DNA from: Corynebacterium atypicum
GTDB lineage: Bacteria > Actinomycetota > Actinomycetes > Mycobacteriales > Mycobacteriaceae
Direction: 5' to 3'
Assembly (NCBI RefSeq): GCF_000732945.1
Contig: NZ_CP008944.1
Location: 2,247,381 to 2,311,380 of the forward strand
Length of the DNA: 64,000 bases
Shown in pieces: positions 44,786 through 54,900 of the stretch. The notes under the pieces were generated by a model. The model made no database searches and was not told the DNA's origin. It saw only the letters and a list, made by a program, of their open reading frames with translations. How positions within the stretch are numbered: position 1 is the first letter of the stretch; every line of letters begins with the position of its first letter. A program made the translations under genes and the position numbers.

Positions 44786-44889
44786 CAAGCCAATAGCTAG
44801 CCGCTTATGCCGATCACCTAGATGTTCATATCGGCGTTCCAGATTCACACCCTTCGCTTCACTAGCCCGGCCAAGTAAACTCTGTGCAC

Positions 44890-45189
44890 ATGAGGACGCT
44901 ATACACCCGCACCGATTTGACCGTGCCGGGGGCCGGGACACTTACTCACTTGGCGCAGTTGGAAGAGATTAACCAGACCCAGGCGCGAATGGTCCGCCTC
45001 ATTCAGGTCGAGGCGGGCACCCCAACGGGAACGTGGGAAAACGGCACTTCGCGCGGCGTAGTTACGGTGCCGCAAACGGAGGTCCCGCACCCGGATACCT
45101 ATGGTGAGTTCGAGGGGCTCGACGCCCAGGCGCTGACCGCCGAGCAGTTCGAAGCCGCCTGGAGCCGGGTACAAAGTCACCTCGGCTAG
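44890..45189 (+). CDS. Small conserved-looking soluble protein
   Basis: 99 residues from ATG 44890; GTG 44884 is also possible. TAAACT (44876-44881) lies eight bases before the ATG, so the transcript is probably leaderless. The protein is acidic and hydrophilic with no membrane or signal segment, and codon use fits real genes. I do not recognise a family. It is convergent with the brnE-like gene six bases away. Confidence 0.6.
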   Translation: MRTLYTRTDLTVPGAGTLTHLAQLEEINQTQARMVRLIQVEAGTPTGTWENGTSRGVVTVPQTEVPHPDTYGEFEGLDAQALTAEQFEAAWSRVQSHLG

Positions 45190-45194
45190 CCGAG

Positions 45195-45545
45195 CTAGCC
45201 GAAGACCAGGTTGACCAGCACCATGTAGACGGCGGTGCCGCCGAGGATCGACAGGCCAGAGTTCCTCCGCCAGGCGTGCAGAGCCACGGTCGCCGCCAGG
45301 GCGATAAGGCTAGCTAAGAGCCCGCCCGGGGCCGTCGTTTGCCCAACAACCGTGTAGACCACGAGGACCACCATGACGCCGACGGGCATCGTCGTCGCCA
45401 GAGTGCCCACGAAAAAGTTGTTCCGCAGCCGTCGTTTAGCCGAGTAGGGCGCCTGACGCAGCGCCACCGTGATCACGGCAACGGGGATCAGAACGGCCAA
45501 CACCGCACCGATGCCGATAGATTCCGGCAGTCCCACCGCCATCAC
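45195..45545 (-). CDS. Branched-chain amino acid exporter small subunit (AzlD/BrnE-like)
   Basis: 116 residues, four hydrophobic segments; the RQAPYSAKRRLRNNFFVGTLATTMPVGVMVVLV pattern (positions about 30-62) is typical of AzlD. With the AzlC-like partner it forms an exporter for isoleucine, leucine, valine and methionine, as BrnFE does in C. glutamicum. It overlaps the upstream gene by four bases (ATGA), so the subunits are translated together. No Lrp-type regulator gene is adjacent, unlike the C. glutamicum brn locus. Confidence 0.85.
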   Translation of the reverse strand: MMAVGLPESIGIGAVLAVLIPVAVITVALRQAPYSAKRRLRNNFFVGTLATTMPVGVMVVLVVYTVVGQTTAPGGLLASLIALAATVALHAWRRNSGLSILGGTAVYMVLVNLVFG

Positions 45546-46270
45546 CGCCTACCGCGCCGTAGCGTGAGCGCCTGGTCGATTCGCGGGGCACGGTAGCGCA
45601 CGACCAGGAGCAGGAAGTATACGACCAGGGCCGCGACCAACATCCGCTCAGGGATTGTGAGCGCCCCGACCACGCTCAAGAGAAGCGCAGCAAGCGGCAG
45701 TGAGAAGTCTTTATTGTTCTGGAACGCCTCCCACGCCAGCACCACAAAAAGCGCCGTCAGCGCGAATTCCATGCCCTGAATACCAGCGGGTAAGGCCTCC
45801 CCAAAGAACGCTCCGACGATCCCAGATACCACCCACAGGGCCTGGCTGAAGGATTGGATCGTGAGTATCCGCGTCCCGGAAATCGTTCCAGGCGGACGGG
45901 CGGAGACGATCGCGTAGCTTTCATCAGTCAGCGCATACGTGGAGTAGGCCCGCCCAAGGGCCGAGGAGATGCGTTCCCGCGGAAACGTCAGGCCATAAAA
46001 CACGTGCCGGAAATTCACCATGAAGCCCGTGATCGCGGCGGAGATCGGACCCACGCCCGAGCCAACGAGGCTCAGGGCCAGAAACTCCATGGATCCGGCG
46101 TAGATGACGATGGAGAAGATCGGAGCCCACCACCAGGAATAGCCCGTCTGCACCACGAGCAACCCGAAGGCCAGGCCCAGGGGGATCAGCCCAATCCCGA
46201 TCGGCCAGGTCTCCTGGATCCCACCTCGGATCTCGGCCTTGGTTTCACGTGAAACGCCCACCGGCACCAC
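45542..46270 (-). CDS. Branched-chain amino acid exporter large subunit (AzlC/BrnF-like)
   Basis: 242 residues with seven to eight hydrophobic segments. The motifs GLIPLGLAFGLLV near the start and NFRHVFYGLTF, FALTDESYA-like (here YALTDESYA) are AzlC hallmarks. Its N-terminus MVPVGVSRETKAEIRG is partly encoded by parS site 4 (VSRET). An alternative start further in is possible, but the frame before the first helix looks natural. Pair partner of the AzlD-like gene downstream. Confidence 0.88.
   Translation of the reverse strand: MVPVGVSRETKAEIRGGIQETWPIGIGLIPLGLAFGLLVVQTGYSWWWAPIFSIVIYAGSMEFLALSLVGSGVGPISAAITGFMVNFRHVFYGLTFPRERISSALGRAYSTYALTDESYAIVSARPPGTISGTRILTIQSFSQALWVVSGIVGAFFGEALPAGIQGMEFALTALFVVLAWEAFQNNKDFSLPLAALLLSVVGALTIPERMLVAALVVYFLLLVVRYRAPRIDQALTLRRGRR
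46242..46255. other. parS site 4, at the start of the brnF-like gene
   Basis: GTTTCACGTGAAAC, the 14-base palindromic core of parS, within codons 6-10 of the AzlC-like gene. Confidence 0.85.
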
Positions 46271-46390
46271 CCATCTCTAGCATCCCGTCCGCACCTAGCC
46301 TGCGGCTCGAGCGCCGGGGCGGCCCGGTCCGCAACTAGAACACTTAGTTCGCGCTAGTATACAGCTCGGTCTAAGAGGGGCAAGGGCCGG

Positions 46391-46999
46391 CTAGTTGTCC
46401 ACGACGTCCTTGGGAAAGGTGGAAAATAGCGGCAGCGGCATCGACTGGCGCCGCATGACGTCGCTCCACAGGTCGGCCGGCCCGGGGGCGATGACGTCGC
46501 TCGGCAACGCCGGGGTGATAAACCAGTCGCCGCGATCCACCTCGTCTTCAAGCTGGCCCGGCGCCCACTCGGCGAAGCCGGCGAAGAGCCGCGCGCCGTC
46601 GAGGTCATCGATAAACTCCTCTGGACCCCCGCGCAGATCCAGGTGCACCAGCCGGTTGGCCAGGCGGGTCAGGCGCGGCCGCGAGGCAATATCAACGCCG
46701 TTTTTGGTCAGCCCCAGGCCCACGACCGACTGCGGTTCGACAGGGCCGCCAATGTAGAGCGCCGGGGGAGAGGAAACCTGGTCGGCCCACTCGGGCAGGA
46801 CGTTGGCCACGGCGACGTCGCTGCGCCGGGTGAGGTCGACGCCGAACGTAAAGTAACTGTTGTATTGCACGATCAGCACCACAGAGCGCGCGAACTGCAC
46901 CGAGGGCAGCCCCGGTGCCGCAACCGCGAGCATGCCGGCCGCTGGATCGGTGCGCTCCAACGCCGTGAACAAGCGATCTCCAAAGAACTCCTCGGGCAC
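46391..46999 (-). CDS. YqgE/AlgH family protein
   Basis: 202 residues from the GTG at 46999, which shares one base with the pcnA stop (TAGTG). Upstream in-frame sequence only repeats pcnA coding, so I exclude it. Family signatures: LERTDPAAGMLAVAAPGL at the start, PVEPQSVVGL, and the ARLFAGFAEWAPGQLEDEV segment. Soluble, cytoplasmic, function unresolved. It is coupled to pcnA on the same strand. Confidence 0.87.
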   Translation of the reverse strand: MPEEFFGDRLFTALERTDPAAGMLAVAAPGLPSVQFARSVVLIVQYNSYFTFGVDLTRRSDVAVANVLPEWADQVSSPPALYIGGPVEPQSVVGLGLTKNGVDIASRPRLTRLANRLVHLDLRGGPEEFIDDLDGARLFAGFAEWAPGQLEDEVDRGDWFITPALPSDVIAPGPADLWSDVMRRQSMPLPLFSTFPKDVVDN

Positions 47000-48483
47000 T
47001 ACTCCTGCTCCTCCCACCAGGCCTTGAGGCGCGCGACGGCCTCGTCGCGGTCGAGCGGGCCCTCCTCGAGGCGTAGGTCCTTCATAAAGGCCCACGCGCG
47101 GCCCACCTGCGGGCCTGGTTTCAGCCCCAAGATCTGCATGATCTCGTTGCCGTCGAGGTCCGGGCGCACCCGCGCGAGGTCCTCGCGCCGCTGGATCTCT
47201 TCGATCCGCTCCTCTAGCCGATCATAGCCAGCCCGCAGCCGGGCAGCCTTGCGCTTGTTGCGGGTGGTGCAGTCCGCACGCACGAGCTTGTGCAGCCGGG
47301 GCAGGAGCTCGCCGGCGTCGGTGACGTAGCGACGCACAGCCGAGTCGGTCCACTGACCGTCAGAAAATCCGTAGAACCGCATGTGGAGAAAGATCAGCTG
47401 CGAGACGTCCGCGATGAACTGCTTCGGGTACTTCAGCTTGCGCATGCGCTTGCGCGCGAGCTTCGCGCCCACCACCTCGTGCTGATGGAAGCTGACCCCG
47501 CCGCCGGGCTTGGCCGCCCTGGTGGCCGGCTTGCCGCAATCGTGCAGCAGCGCCGCCCAGCGCAAAACCAGGTCTGCCTCCGGCGTTTCTTCCTGCTCCA
47601 TGGCCTGGCGCAACACCGTCATCGAGTGCTGGTAGACATCCTTGTGCTGCAGGTGTTCATCCGGGGTGAGGTGCAGCCCGGATACCTCGGGTACCACCCG
47701 GTCGCACACCCCGGTTGCCACCAAAAGCTCCCAGCCGCTCCACGGCGCGGCGGAAGCCATCATCTTGTCCAGCTCGGCGCGGACTCGCTCCACGGTGATG
47801 CGGTCGATATGCGCCGCCATCTCAGTCATCGCGGCGCGCACCCGCGGGGCCACCTCAAAGCCGAGCTGGGCCTTAAACCTAGCCGCCCGCAGCATCCGCA
47901 GCGGGTCATCACCAAAGGACTGCTCCGGCGCGGCCGGGGTGTCGATCACCCCGCGAATGAGATCGCTTAAGCCCCCCAGCGGGTCGTGGAAACGCAACCC
48001 CAGCTGGGCTTGGTCACCCGAGCCGTCCGCGTCCACCACAAGTTCTACCGCCATGGCGTTGACCCGGAAGTCGCGGCGCACCAGATCACCCTCGAGGGTA
48101 TCGCCAAAGCGCACCTCGGGGTTGCGCGTCACGCCGTCGTAGGTGTCTGACCGAAAGGTGGTGATCTCCACCTGCTGGCCACGCACCTGGGCGGCGACCG
48201 TGCCAAATTCAATGCCCGTCTCCCAGGTGGCGCTGGCCATAGGTCCAATCAGGTCCAGGGTGACCTCGGGGCGCGCGGAGGTAGTGAAGTCCAGGTCGTG
48301 GCCCAGTCTGCCCATCAGCGCGTCGCGCACGGGCCCACCGACAAGGTAGAGCCGCTCGCCACGGTCGGCGAAGGCCTGCACCAAAGGCAGGAGCACCTCG
48401 CGGTGGCCTAGAATCGTGGCCTCGGCACGGGCGAGTTGCTCAGCTGAGCGTGCGGAAAGCGCGGGTAAGTCCTTCGAAGTCAC
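46999..48483 (-). CDS. pcnA: CCA-adding tRNA nucleotidyltransferase
   Basis: 494 residues from the GTG at 48483 (GTGACTTCGAAG, preceded by GCAGGGG); the open frame extends 12 codons further upstream. It adds or repairs the 3' CCA of tRNAs. The nucleotidyltransferase motif GGPVRDALMGR...HDLDF starts near residue 46, and an HD domain (LLHDCGKPATR) lies near 314. The order pcnA divergent from a nudix gene equals Rv3907c-Rv3908. Followed by YqgE. Confidence 0.95.
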   Translation of the reverse strand: MTSKDLPALSARSAEQLARAEATILGHREVLLPLVQAFADRGERLYLVGGPVRDALMGRLGHDLDFTTSARPEVTLDLIGPMASATWETGIEFGTVAAQVRGQQVEITTFRSDTYDGVTRNPEVRFGDTLEGDLVRRDFRVNAMAVELVVDADGSGDQAQLGLRFHDPLGGLSDLIRGVIDTPAAPEQSFGDDPLRMLRAARFKAQLGFEVAPRVRAAMTEMAAHIDRITVERVRAELDKMMASAAPWSGWELLVATGVCDRVVPEVSGLHLTPDEHLQHKDVYQHSMTVLRQAMEQEETPEADLVLRWAALLHDCGKPATRAAKPGGGVSFHQHEVVGAKLARKRMRKLKYPKQFIADVSQLIFLHMRFYGFSDGQWTDSAVRRYVTDAGELLPRLHKLVRADCTTRNKRKAARLRAGYDRLEERIEEIQRREDLARVRPDLDGNEIMQILGLKPGPQVGRAWAFMKDLRLEEGPLDRDEAVARLKAWWEEQE

Positions 48484-48505
48484 CCCTGCAGGATACGATT
48501 TATAG

Positions 48506-49252
48506 GTGATGAGTACCAACGACGACGAGCCAGGCGGCGGGCGTCGGCGCCGGCGCCGGCGGCGCCGTCACAAGGCGGGCAGCAATAACCACAACCAGCG
48601 TGCAGGGTCCGGGAGCGGGCAGCAGAAACGCGGCGGCCAGGCATCAGGCGGGCGCGCTCATGGGCGACGCCGCGGCCGGCCCCGGGGCGCGCAGGCGCGA
48701 TCGGCGGCCACGAAGCGGGCGAACCACCGGCGGCACGCTCACGACAGTCGCCCGACGATGCCCACACGCAACGAGACCTCTGCCGGCGGGCTGGTGGTCT
48801 CTGGCCTCTTTGAGGCCCGGCAGCCAGACGGCCAGCTGGACCTTTCGCGGGTCTACGTCGCGCTGATTGGCCGCCTCGACCGCCGCGGCCGGTTCTTGTG
48901 GTCCATGCCCAAGGGCCACGTTGAGGCCGGCGAGACTCCACGGCAGACCGCGCAACGCGAGGTGTGGGAGGAAACCGGAATCCACGGCGAGGTCTTCGCG
49001 GAACTCGGCGTCATCGACTACTGGTTCGTCTCCGAAGGGGTGCGCATCCACAAAACCGTGCACCACCACCTGCTGCGCTACCGCGACGGCTACCTCAACG
49101 ACGACGACCCAGAGGTAACCGAGGTCACCTGGGTGCCAGTCGACCACCTCATCGAGCGGCTGGCCTACGCTGACGAGCGCAAGCTCGCCCGCAGGGGATT
49201 GGACATGCTCCCCGAGCTCGCACAGAAAGAAACTAAGGCCACCCCTCGATGA
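48506..49252 (+). CDS. Nudix hydrolase (MutT4-like)
   Basis: 248 residues. The first 80 are an Arg/Gly-rich basic extension; the rest is a nudix domain whose box (GHVEAGET...REVWEETGI, residues about 137-159) has every G-x5-E-x7-REUxEExGU position. It hydrolyses a nucleoside diphosphate linked to another group; the substrate is not known. TACGAT (48494-48499) lies six bases before GTG 48506, so the mRNA is probably leaderless; ATG 48509 is an alternative start. The stop overlaps the DUF6049 start (ATGA). Confidence 0.9.
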   Translation: MMSTNDDEPGGGRRRRRRRRRHKAGSNNHNQRAGSGSGQQKRGGQASGGRAHGRRRGRPRGAQARSAATKRANHRRHAHDSRPTMPTRNETSAGGLVVSGLFEARQPDGQLDLSRVYVALIGRLDRRGRFLWSMPKGHVEAGETPRQTAQREVWEETGIHGEVFAELGVIDYWFVSEGVRIHKTVHHHLLRYRDGYLNDDDPEVTEVTWVPVDHLIERLAYADERKLARRGLDMLPELAQKETKATPR

Positions 49253-51924
49253 AGTCCGCCCGAGTGCTCGCAACAGCGCTGGTGCCGCTGATGGTGCTCG
49301 CGCCCGTCGGCCCTGCCCACCACATGGCAGGCGTCACCTTCGGCCCCGCCCGGGCCGGGGCGCAGGCGTTGCCGCAGTCGCCGAACGATCCCGTCTTCCA
49401 GCAGATGTGGGTCAACCCCCAGGCCCGGCCCGGCGAGCACCTCGCGGACCTAGACGCCGAACTCACCGAGGTATCCGGCGGGGGAGTGATCACCGCGGGC
49501 GAACGGGTGCGGATGCGGCTGACCATCACCGCGGCCACCGATCAATCAGTCACCGTCACCCCGCGGGTCGCAGGACCGGTTACCGACGTCGCGGAAGGAC
49601 GGCTGGCACTAGCCGGCGACCTTGGGCAGTTCATCGCCCACAGCTCCGGCGAGCAGGTGCGCGCGGGTGCGGGCCGGCCGATCGAGGTGACCGTCGAGCT
49701 GCCGGAGCTTAACCCCGGCCTCTACCCGGTGGCGGTGGCGATCGCCGGCGCCAGAGGAATCACAAGTCAACGGTTCCTCCTGCACGTCGCGCCGCAGAAC
49801 CCGGCAAGCGCGGCTGCCGCCCGCGAGCAGGCCGCCCCGGACGCCCAACCGCACGCCGAGGGCTTGCGCGCCGGCGTAAGTAGCGCGGCCGTCGGAAATT
49901 GGGGGCTTCCCACCACCGGCGAGCCCGCCGCGCTGGGCGCCGTGGTGCCCATCACCCAGCAGGTCAACACCGTGCCGGGGGAGACGGGGGAGGCACCCGA
50001 GGCCGCGCCACTGATCCTCGAGGACGAGTCCCTGGCCGAATCGATGGGCCCGGACGGCCGCCTCGGCCGGCTGCTTGGCGCCCTCGAGGCGCGCGGCGGG
50101 CACGGCACCGGGGCAAGGGACCAGGCAGAGGCGCCCGGACGCCCCGCAGCGACCGGGGCGGCGGACGACGGCGACGGCGTGTGCCTGGCCATCGACCCGG
50201 CCCTGGTCTCCGCCGCCGAGCGGATGGCCGCCGGCTACACGGTCGCCTCCTCGCGCGTCTCGCAGGCCCAGGAGCACAAGCGCCTGCGCGATTCGTGGAC
50301 CGCAGACAAGAACCCCACGGGGGCTACTCCGGGCGCGGGCTCGGAGGTGGCTGCGCAGTGGCTGCACCGGCTCACCGCGCTGTCTACCGGGTGCGTCGTC
50401 GCCTTGCCCTGGGCGAACGCGGACCTCGAGGCGGTCGCCCGCACCGGCGACCCCTGGCTGATGCAGGAGGCCGTCACGCGTGGGCCCGACGTGCTCAAGC
50501 GCGTACTGGGCGTAGAGACCCTACCCGGCGTGGTCGTCCCGGGCGGCGGCTTTGTTACTGCCGGCACCGCGCAGGCACTCACCACCGCCTATCGCAGCGC
50601 CTCGGCCGGGGACGGAGACGGCCCGCACCACGCCCAAACCGGCCCAGGGGCGGGCGGAGCCACCGACGATGCCGCGGAGACCGCCGGCAACCACTCTGGC
50701 ATCGAGGCGCGCTGGGAGCGCTCGCGGCAGACCGCCGGCAAGACGGCGCCGGGCGCGGGCGCGCCGGGCGGCGAGCCGCACCAGAAACCGCTGCACATCC
50801 TGGTGGCCGACAACACGGTCTGGGGCGCCGGCGACTCCGGCCCGGTGGCCGACCTGGGCCCGGGCACGCAGGCGGTGACCATGCCCGGTTCGCTGGCCAC
50901 CACGCTCGCCGCGCTGAGCCAGGACCCGGTGACCACCGCCTACTCCAACCCCGCCTCGCGGTTCGACTACCGCCTCGACGCCCCCGCAGCGCGCCTGGCC
51001 TCGGCGCGGGCGGCGATCCTAGCGGAGGCGGAGGGAGAAGGCCCCGTACTCATGACGCTTCCCGCCCTGGTCGACCCGGAGGCGCTTGCCGGGGTGCTCG
51101 AGCTTGTCGACGCCGCGCCCCACAGCAGCGTCGCCAAGCTGCTCACCCCCTCCCAGCGCACGTTCGAAGCCCCAGCGCACCCCGGGGCCGACCCCGCAGC
51201 AGACGGCGCGCGGACGGCCGACGAGACGGCCGTGGCCGAGACGGGCCTGCCGTTCGTCGACGATCCCGGCGGGTATGCCGATACCGAAGTGCAACGCGCG
51301 GCTCAGCAGTCCGAGTACACCGATGCGCTCACCCGCATCCTAGACAACGACCCTTCCATCGCGCTGACCCGCTACGAGTTCACGGCGCCGCTGCGCCGCG
51401 ACGTCCTCGCCGCGCTGACCACTACCGGACGCCGCCAGCTTGCCACCTTCGACGCCGCCGTCGCCCACACCAGCGCGCGCATCGACGGCTCACGGGCGAT
51501 GCTCCAGTCGCTGCGCTCGGCCATCGAACTGGTGCCGCCGGGCAACGTCTACACTCGCTCCTCGGAATCCTCGCCGCTGCTGATCGTCGCGCGCAACGGG
51601 CTGCCCCTGCCGGCTACCGCACGCATCGAGTACGAGTCCGCCCCCGGCGCGCGCCTGAACACCCCCAACGAACTGCGCATCCCGGCCCGCGGCTCTATCA
51701 CCGTAGAGATGACCGCCAACCTACCCAACCAGCCCCGCCAGACCGACCTCAGCTTATGGCTTGCCACTCTCGACGGCGCGCGGATCTCCGATCGGGTGGA
51801 GATCACCGTGCAGACGCGTACCACGCTCGTCGCGGGCCTCGTGGGGGCGGTTGCGGGAATCGGCATCCTGGTACTTCTGGGGTTAGTTCGAGGCGCGCGT
51901 AAGCGTCACACCAGTTTCCGTTAG
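49249..51924 (+). CDS. DUF6049 exported membrane-anchored protein (Rv3909-like)
   Basis: 891 residues. A signal sequence (MKSARVLATALVPLMVLAPVG) leads to a large extracytoplasmic part, Ala/Gly/Pro-rich with strand-rich stretches, and a C-terminal membrane helix (LVAGLVGAVAGIGILVLLGLV) with a basic cytoplasmic tail RGARKRH. It sits between the nudix gene and murJ exactly as Rv3909 does. Function unknown; the position suggests a role in envelope assembly with MurJ. Translationally coupled to the gene before it. Confidence 0.85.
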   Translation: MKSARVLATALVPLMVLAPVGPAHHMAGVTFGPARAGAQALPQSPNDPVFQQMWVNPQARPGEHLADLDAELTEVSGGGVITAGERVRMRLTITAATDQSVTVTPRVAGPVTDVAEGRLALAGDLGQFIAHSSGEQVRAGAGRPIEVTVELPELNPGLYPVAVAIAGARGITSQRFLLHVAPQNPASAAAAREQAAPDAQPHAEGLRAGVSSAAVGNWGLPTTGEPAALGAVVPITQQVNTVPGETGEAPEAAPLILEDESLAESMGPDGRLGRLLGALEARGGHGTGARDQAEAPGRPAATGAADDGDGVCLAIDPALVSAAERMAAGYTVASSRVSQAQEHKRLRDSWTADKNPTGATPGAGSEVAAQWLHRLTALSTGCVVALPWANADLEAVARTGDPWLMQEAVTRGPDVLKRVLGVETLPGVVVPGGGFVTAGTAQALTTAYRSASAGDGDGPHHAQTGPGAGGATDDAAETAGNHSGIEARWERSRQTAGKTAPGAGAPGGEPHQKPLHILVADNTVWGAGDSGPVADLGPGTQAVTMPGSLATTLAALSQDPVTTAYSNPASRFDYRLDAPAARLASARAAILAEAEGEGPVLMTLPALVDPEALAGVLELVDAAPHSSVAKLLTPSQRTFEAPAHPGADPAADGARTADETAVAETGLPFVDDPGGYADTEVQRAAQQSEYTDALTRILDNDPSIALTRYEFTAPLRRDVLAALTTTGRRQLATFDAAVAHTSARIDGSRAMLQSLRSAIELVPPGNVYTRSSESSPLLIVARNGLPLPATARIEYESAPGARLNTPNELRIPARGSITVEMTANLPNQPRQTDLSLWLATLDGARISDRVEITVQTRTTLVAGLVGAVAGIGILVLLGLVRGARKRHTSFR

Positions 51925-51951
51925 GGCGATGTTGTAAGCACAATAGGGCGT

Positions 51952-54900
51952 GTGAACTCCTCTGACGAACCGGGACTGCGCGGCCGCTTTGTAGCCGCCG
52001 CGCCTCCCGCCCCCGTGCCGGAGCCGCGAGCTAAAGAAAAATCTTCCCCGGCATGTGAGGACCGCTCACGGCTTACCGCCGCCCCCGATGGCTCGAGCGA
52101 ATCGGGCACGCGCACTGCAGCCGCGACCACGGCCACCTCCCCCCGCAAGGCCACCTCCCCCCGCAAGGCCACCGCAGCCGGCAGGGCAGGCGCCCCCCAT
52201 CGGGGGGCCGAGCAGCACGCCGCGCGCACCAGCGCAGAACGCGCTGCAGCCGAAGGCGGCGCGGAGGTAGAAGAATCCGAGGGCACCTCAGACGCGGACG
52301 TGGTGCGCTCCACCGGGTCGATGGCGATAGCCACGCTGTGCTCCCGGATCACTGGGTTCATGCGCAACGTGCTCATCGGCGCGTCGCTGGGCTCGGCGAT
52401 CTCCTCGGCCTTCAACACGGCGAACACGCTGCCCAACCTCATCACAGAGATCGTGCTTGGCGCCGTGTTGACCTCGCTGGTGGTGCCCGTGCTCGTGCGC
52501 GCCGAGAAAGAGGACGCCGACCACGGCTCCGCCTTCGTGCGCCGCCTGTTTACCCTGGCGTTCACGATGCTGGGCACGGTGACGGTCCTCGCCGTCCTCG
52601 CCGCTCCACTGCTGACTCGGATGACGCTCGGCACGGACGGCGAGGTCAACGTCACCCAGTCGACGTCGTTTGCCTTCCTGGTGCTCCCGCAGATCCTGTT
52701 CTACGGGCTGTTCTCTCTCTTCATGGCGGTGCTCAACACCAAGGGCGTGTTCAAACCCGGGGCCTGGGCGCCGGTAGCCAACAACGTCGTATCCATCGCG
52801 GTATTGCTCGCCTACCGGTTCTTGCCCGGCGAGCTGGACCCAGCGGCCCCCAGCCCGGTCACCGACCCGCACGTGCTGCTGCTGGGCCTGGGCACCACCG
52901 CTGGCGTGGTGGTGCAGATGTTCATCTTGATCCCGCCGCTTAAGCGCGCCGGGGTGGACCTGCGCCCCCTGTGGGGCATCGACGAGCGTCTGAAATCCTT
53001 CGGTGGCATGGCGATGGCCATCGTGGTCTACGTGGCCATCTCCCAGGCCGGCTGGGTGATCACCACCAACATCGCCTCGGCATCGTCGGCGGCCGCGCCC
53101 AACATCTACCAGCAGCACTGGCTGCTGCTGCAGGTGCCGTACGGCATCATCGGCGTCACGTTGCTCACGGCGCTGATGCCCAGGCTCTCGCGCAACGCGG
53201 CAGACGGCGATGATAATGCCGTGGTCCGCGACCTGACGCTGGCCACCAAGCTGACCTTCATCGCGCTCATCCCGATCGTGGTGTTCTTCACCGTCTTTGG
53301 CCGGCAGATCGGCGTCGCGCTGTTCCACTACGGCGCGTTTGAGCGCTCGGCCTCTGAGCTCCTGGGGCTCACGCTGAGCTTCTCCGCGTTCACGCTTATT
53401 CCGTACGCGACCGTGCTGTTGCACCTGCGCGTCTTCTACGCCCGTGAGGAGGCGTGGACGCCGACCTGGATCATCGCCGGGATCACCGCCACCAAGGTGG
53501 TTCTCTCTCTGGCCGCGCCCGCGGTCGCATCCTCCCCGGACCGGGTGGTGGTGCTCTTGGGGGCGGCGAACGGCTTCGGCTTCATCGCCGGTGCGGGCAT
53601 CGGCGGGTACCTGCTGCGCCGTAAACTCGGCCGCCTCGGCGGGGCGGAGATCCTGCGCACCTCGGTCTGGGCGCTGGGCGCCGGCGTCGTCGGCGCGGGT
53701 GTCGCCTGGGGGTTCGGCTGGCTTCTCGACCTGGCCGCCGGCGGGGTATTCGCCTGGCTGGGGTCCTTCGGCGAGCTGCTGCGCTTGGGCCTTGTGGGCG
53801 TGCTCTTCCTCGTGGTGGTCGGGGTGATCTTGAGCTTTTCCAAGCTGCCCGAGGTGCAGAACCTGGGGGCGCTGGCGCAGCGCATCCCCGTCGTCGGCCG
53901 CCTCATCCACGTCGACCAGGACCACGGCATCGAAACCGGCGAGGCCACTCAGCGCGAAATCAACCAGCAGTACCTGGCCGTCGAGGCGTTCGCCGCCACG
54001 CCCGTGCCCCCGCCGATGTCAGCCGGTGTGGTCCGCGGGCCGCGCCTGGTGCCGGGAGCCCCGGTTGCCGACGGCCGCTTCCGGCTGCTGGTCGAGCACG
54101 GCTCGGCGTCCGGAGCCCGCTTCTGGGAGGCCATGGAGCGCTCCACCCGGCGGCGCGTGGCGCTCGTCTTTGTGGATACCAGCGGCTCCTCGCCCCTGGC
54201 CCCAGCCACTCCCGCCGCCGCGGCCGGCGCCGCCTCCGAGGTGCGGCGGCGCACCCGCAAGCTGGACGCCCTCGGGCACCCGGCGATCGCGAGCAACATC
54301 GAGGTCTCGGCGTACCGCTCCGGCTGCCTTGTCGTCGCCGACTGGGTGGAGGGCTCCCCGCTGAAAACCGTCGCCGAGGCGGGCAACGCCGACCCGCGCG
54401 CGGCGGTGCTCGCGGTCTCTCCGCTTGCCGACGCCGTCGGGCGTGCACACGACACGGGCACCCCGCTGGGCTTGGACAACTGGTCGCACATCCGGATCAA
54501 CACCTCTGGGGCGGCGGTGCTCGCCTTCCCGGCCGTGCTGCCGGATGCTTCGCGCACCGACGACCTTTCTGCCATCGCCTCTGCCCTGGAACTCCTGGTG
54601 GACCAAGAGACGGCCCCGGATGACGTCTGCGCGGTGGTCGCAGAATCGCGCGACCAGGACGTCAGTCCGATTCAGCTAGGCGAGCACCTCAAGGAGGTGG
54701 GGCTTGCCGGCGCCGCGGAGGCGGAAAAGTCGCGCACCCCGGGGGTGGAGCTGCGGGTGGAAAAGGACGTGGCTCCGGCCGTCGAGCAGCGCCCCGGCTT
54801 CGGCGCCGAGGGGCTCAACAGGCGCGCCACGATCGTGCTGGCCCTGCTCGTCTTTGCCGTCGTCGTGGGCATCGCCGCCGCTGCGACCTACCTCACCGGC

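Noticed and set aside
49899..51902. 667-codon plus-strand frame
   Set aside because: An Arg-rich alternative frame of the DUF6049 gene, whose own frame has a signal peptide, membrane anchor and translational coupling.
52288..53925. 545-codon minus-strand frame
   Set aside because: Antisense of the MurJ transporter domain; Gln/Arg/His-rich composition typical of reverse frames in GC-rich genes.
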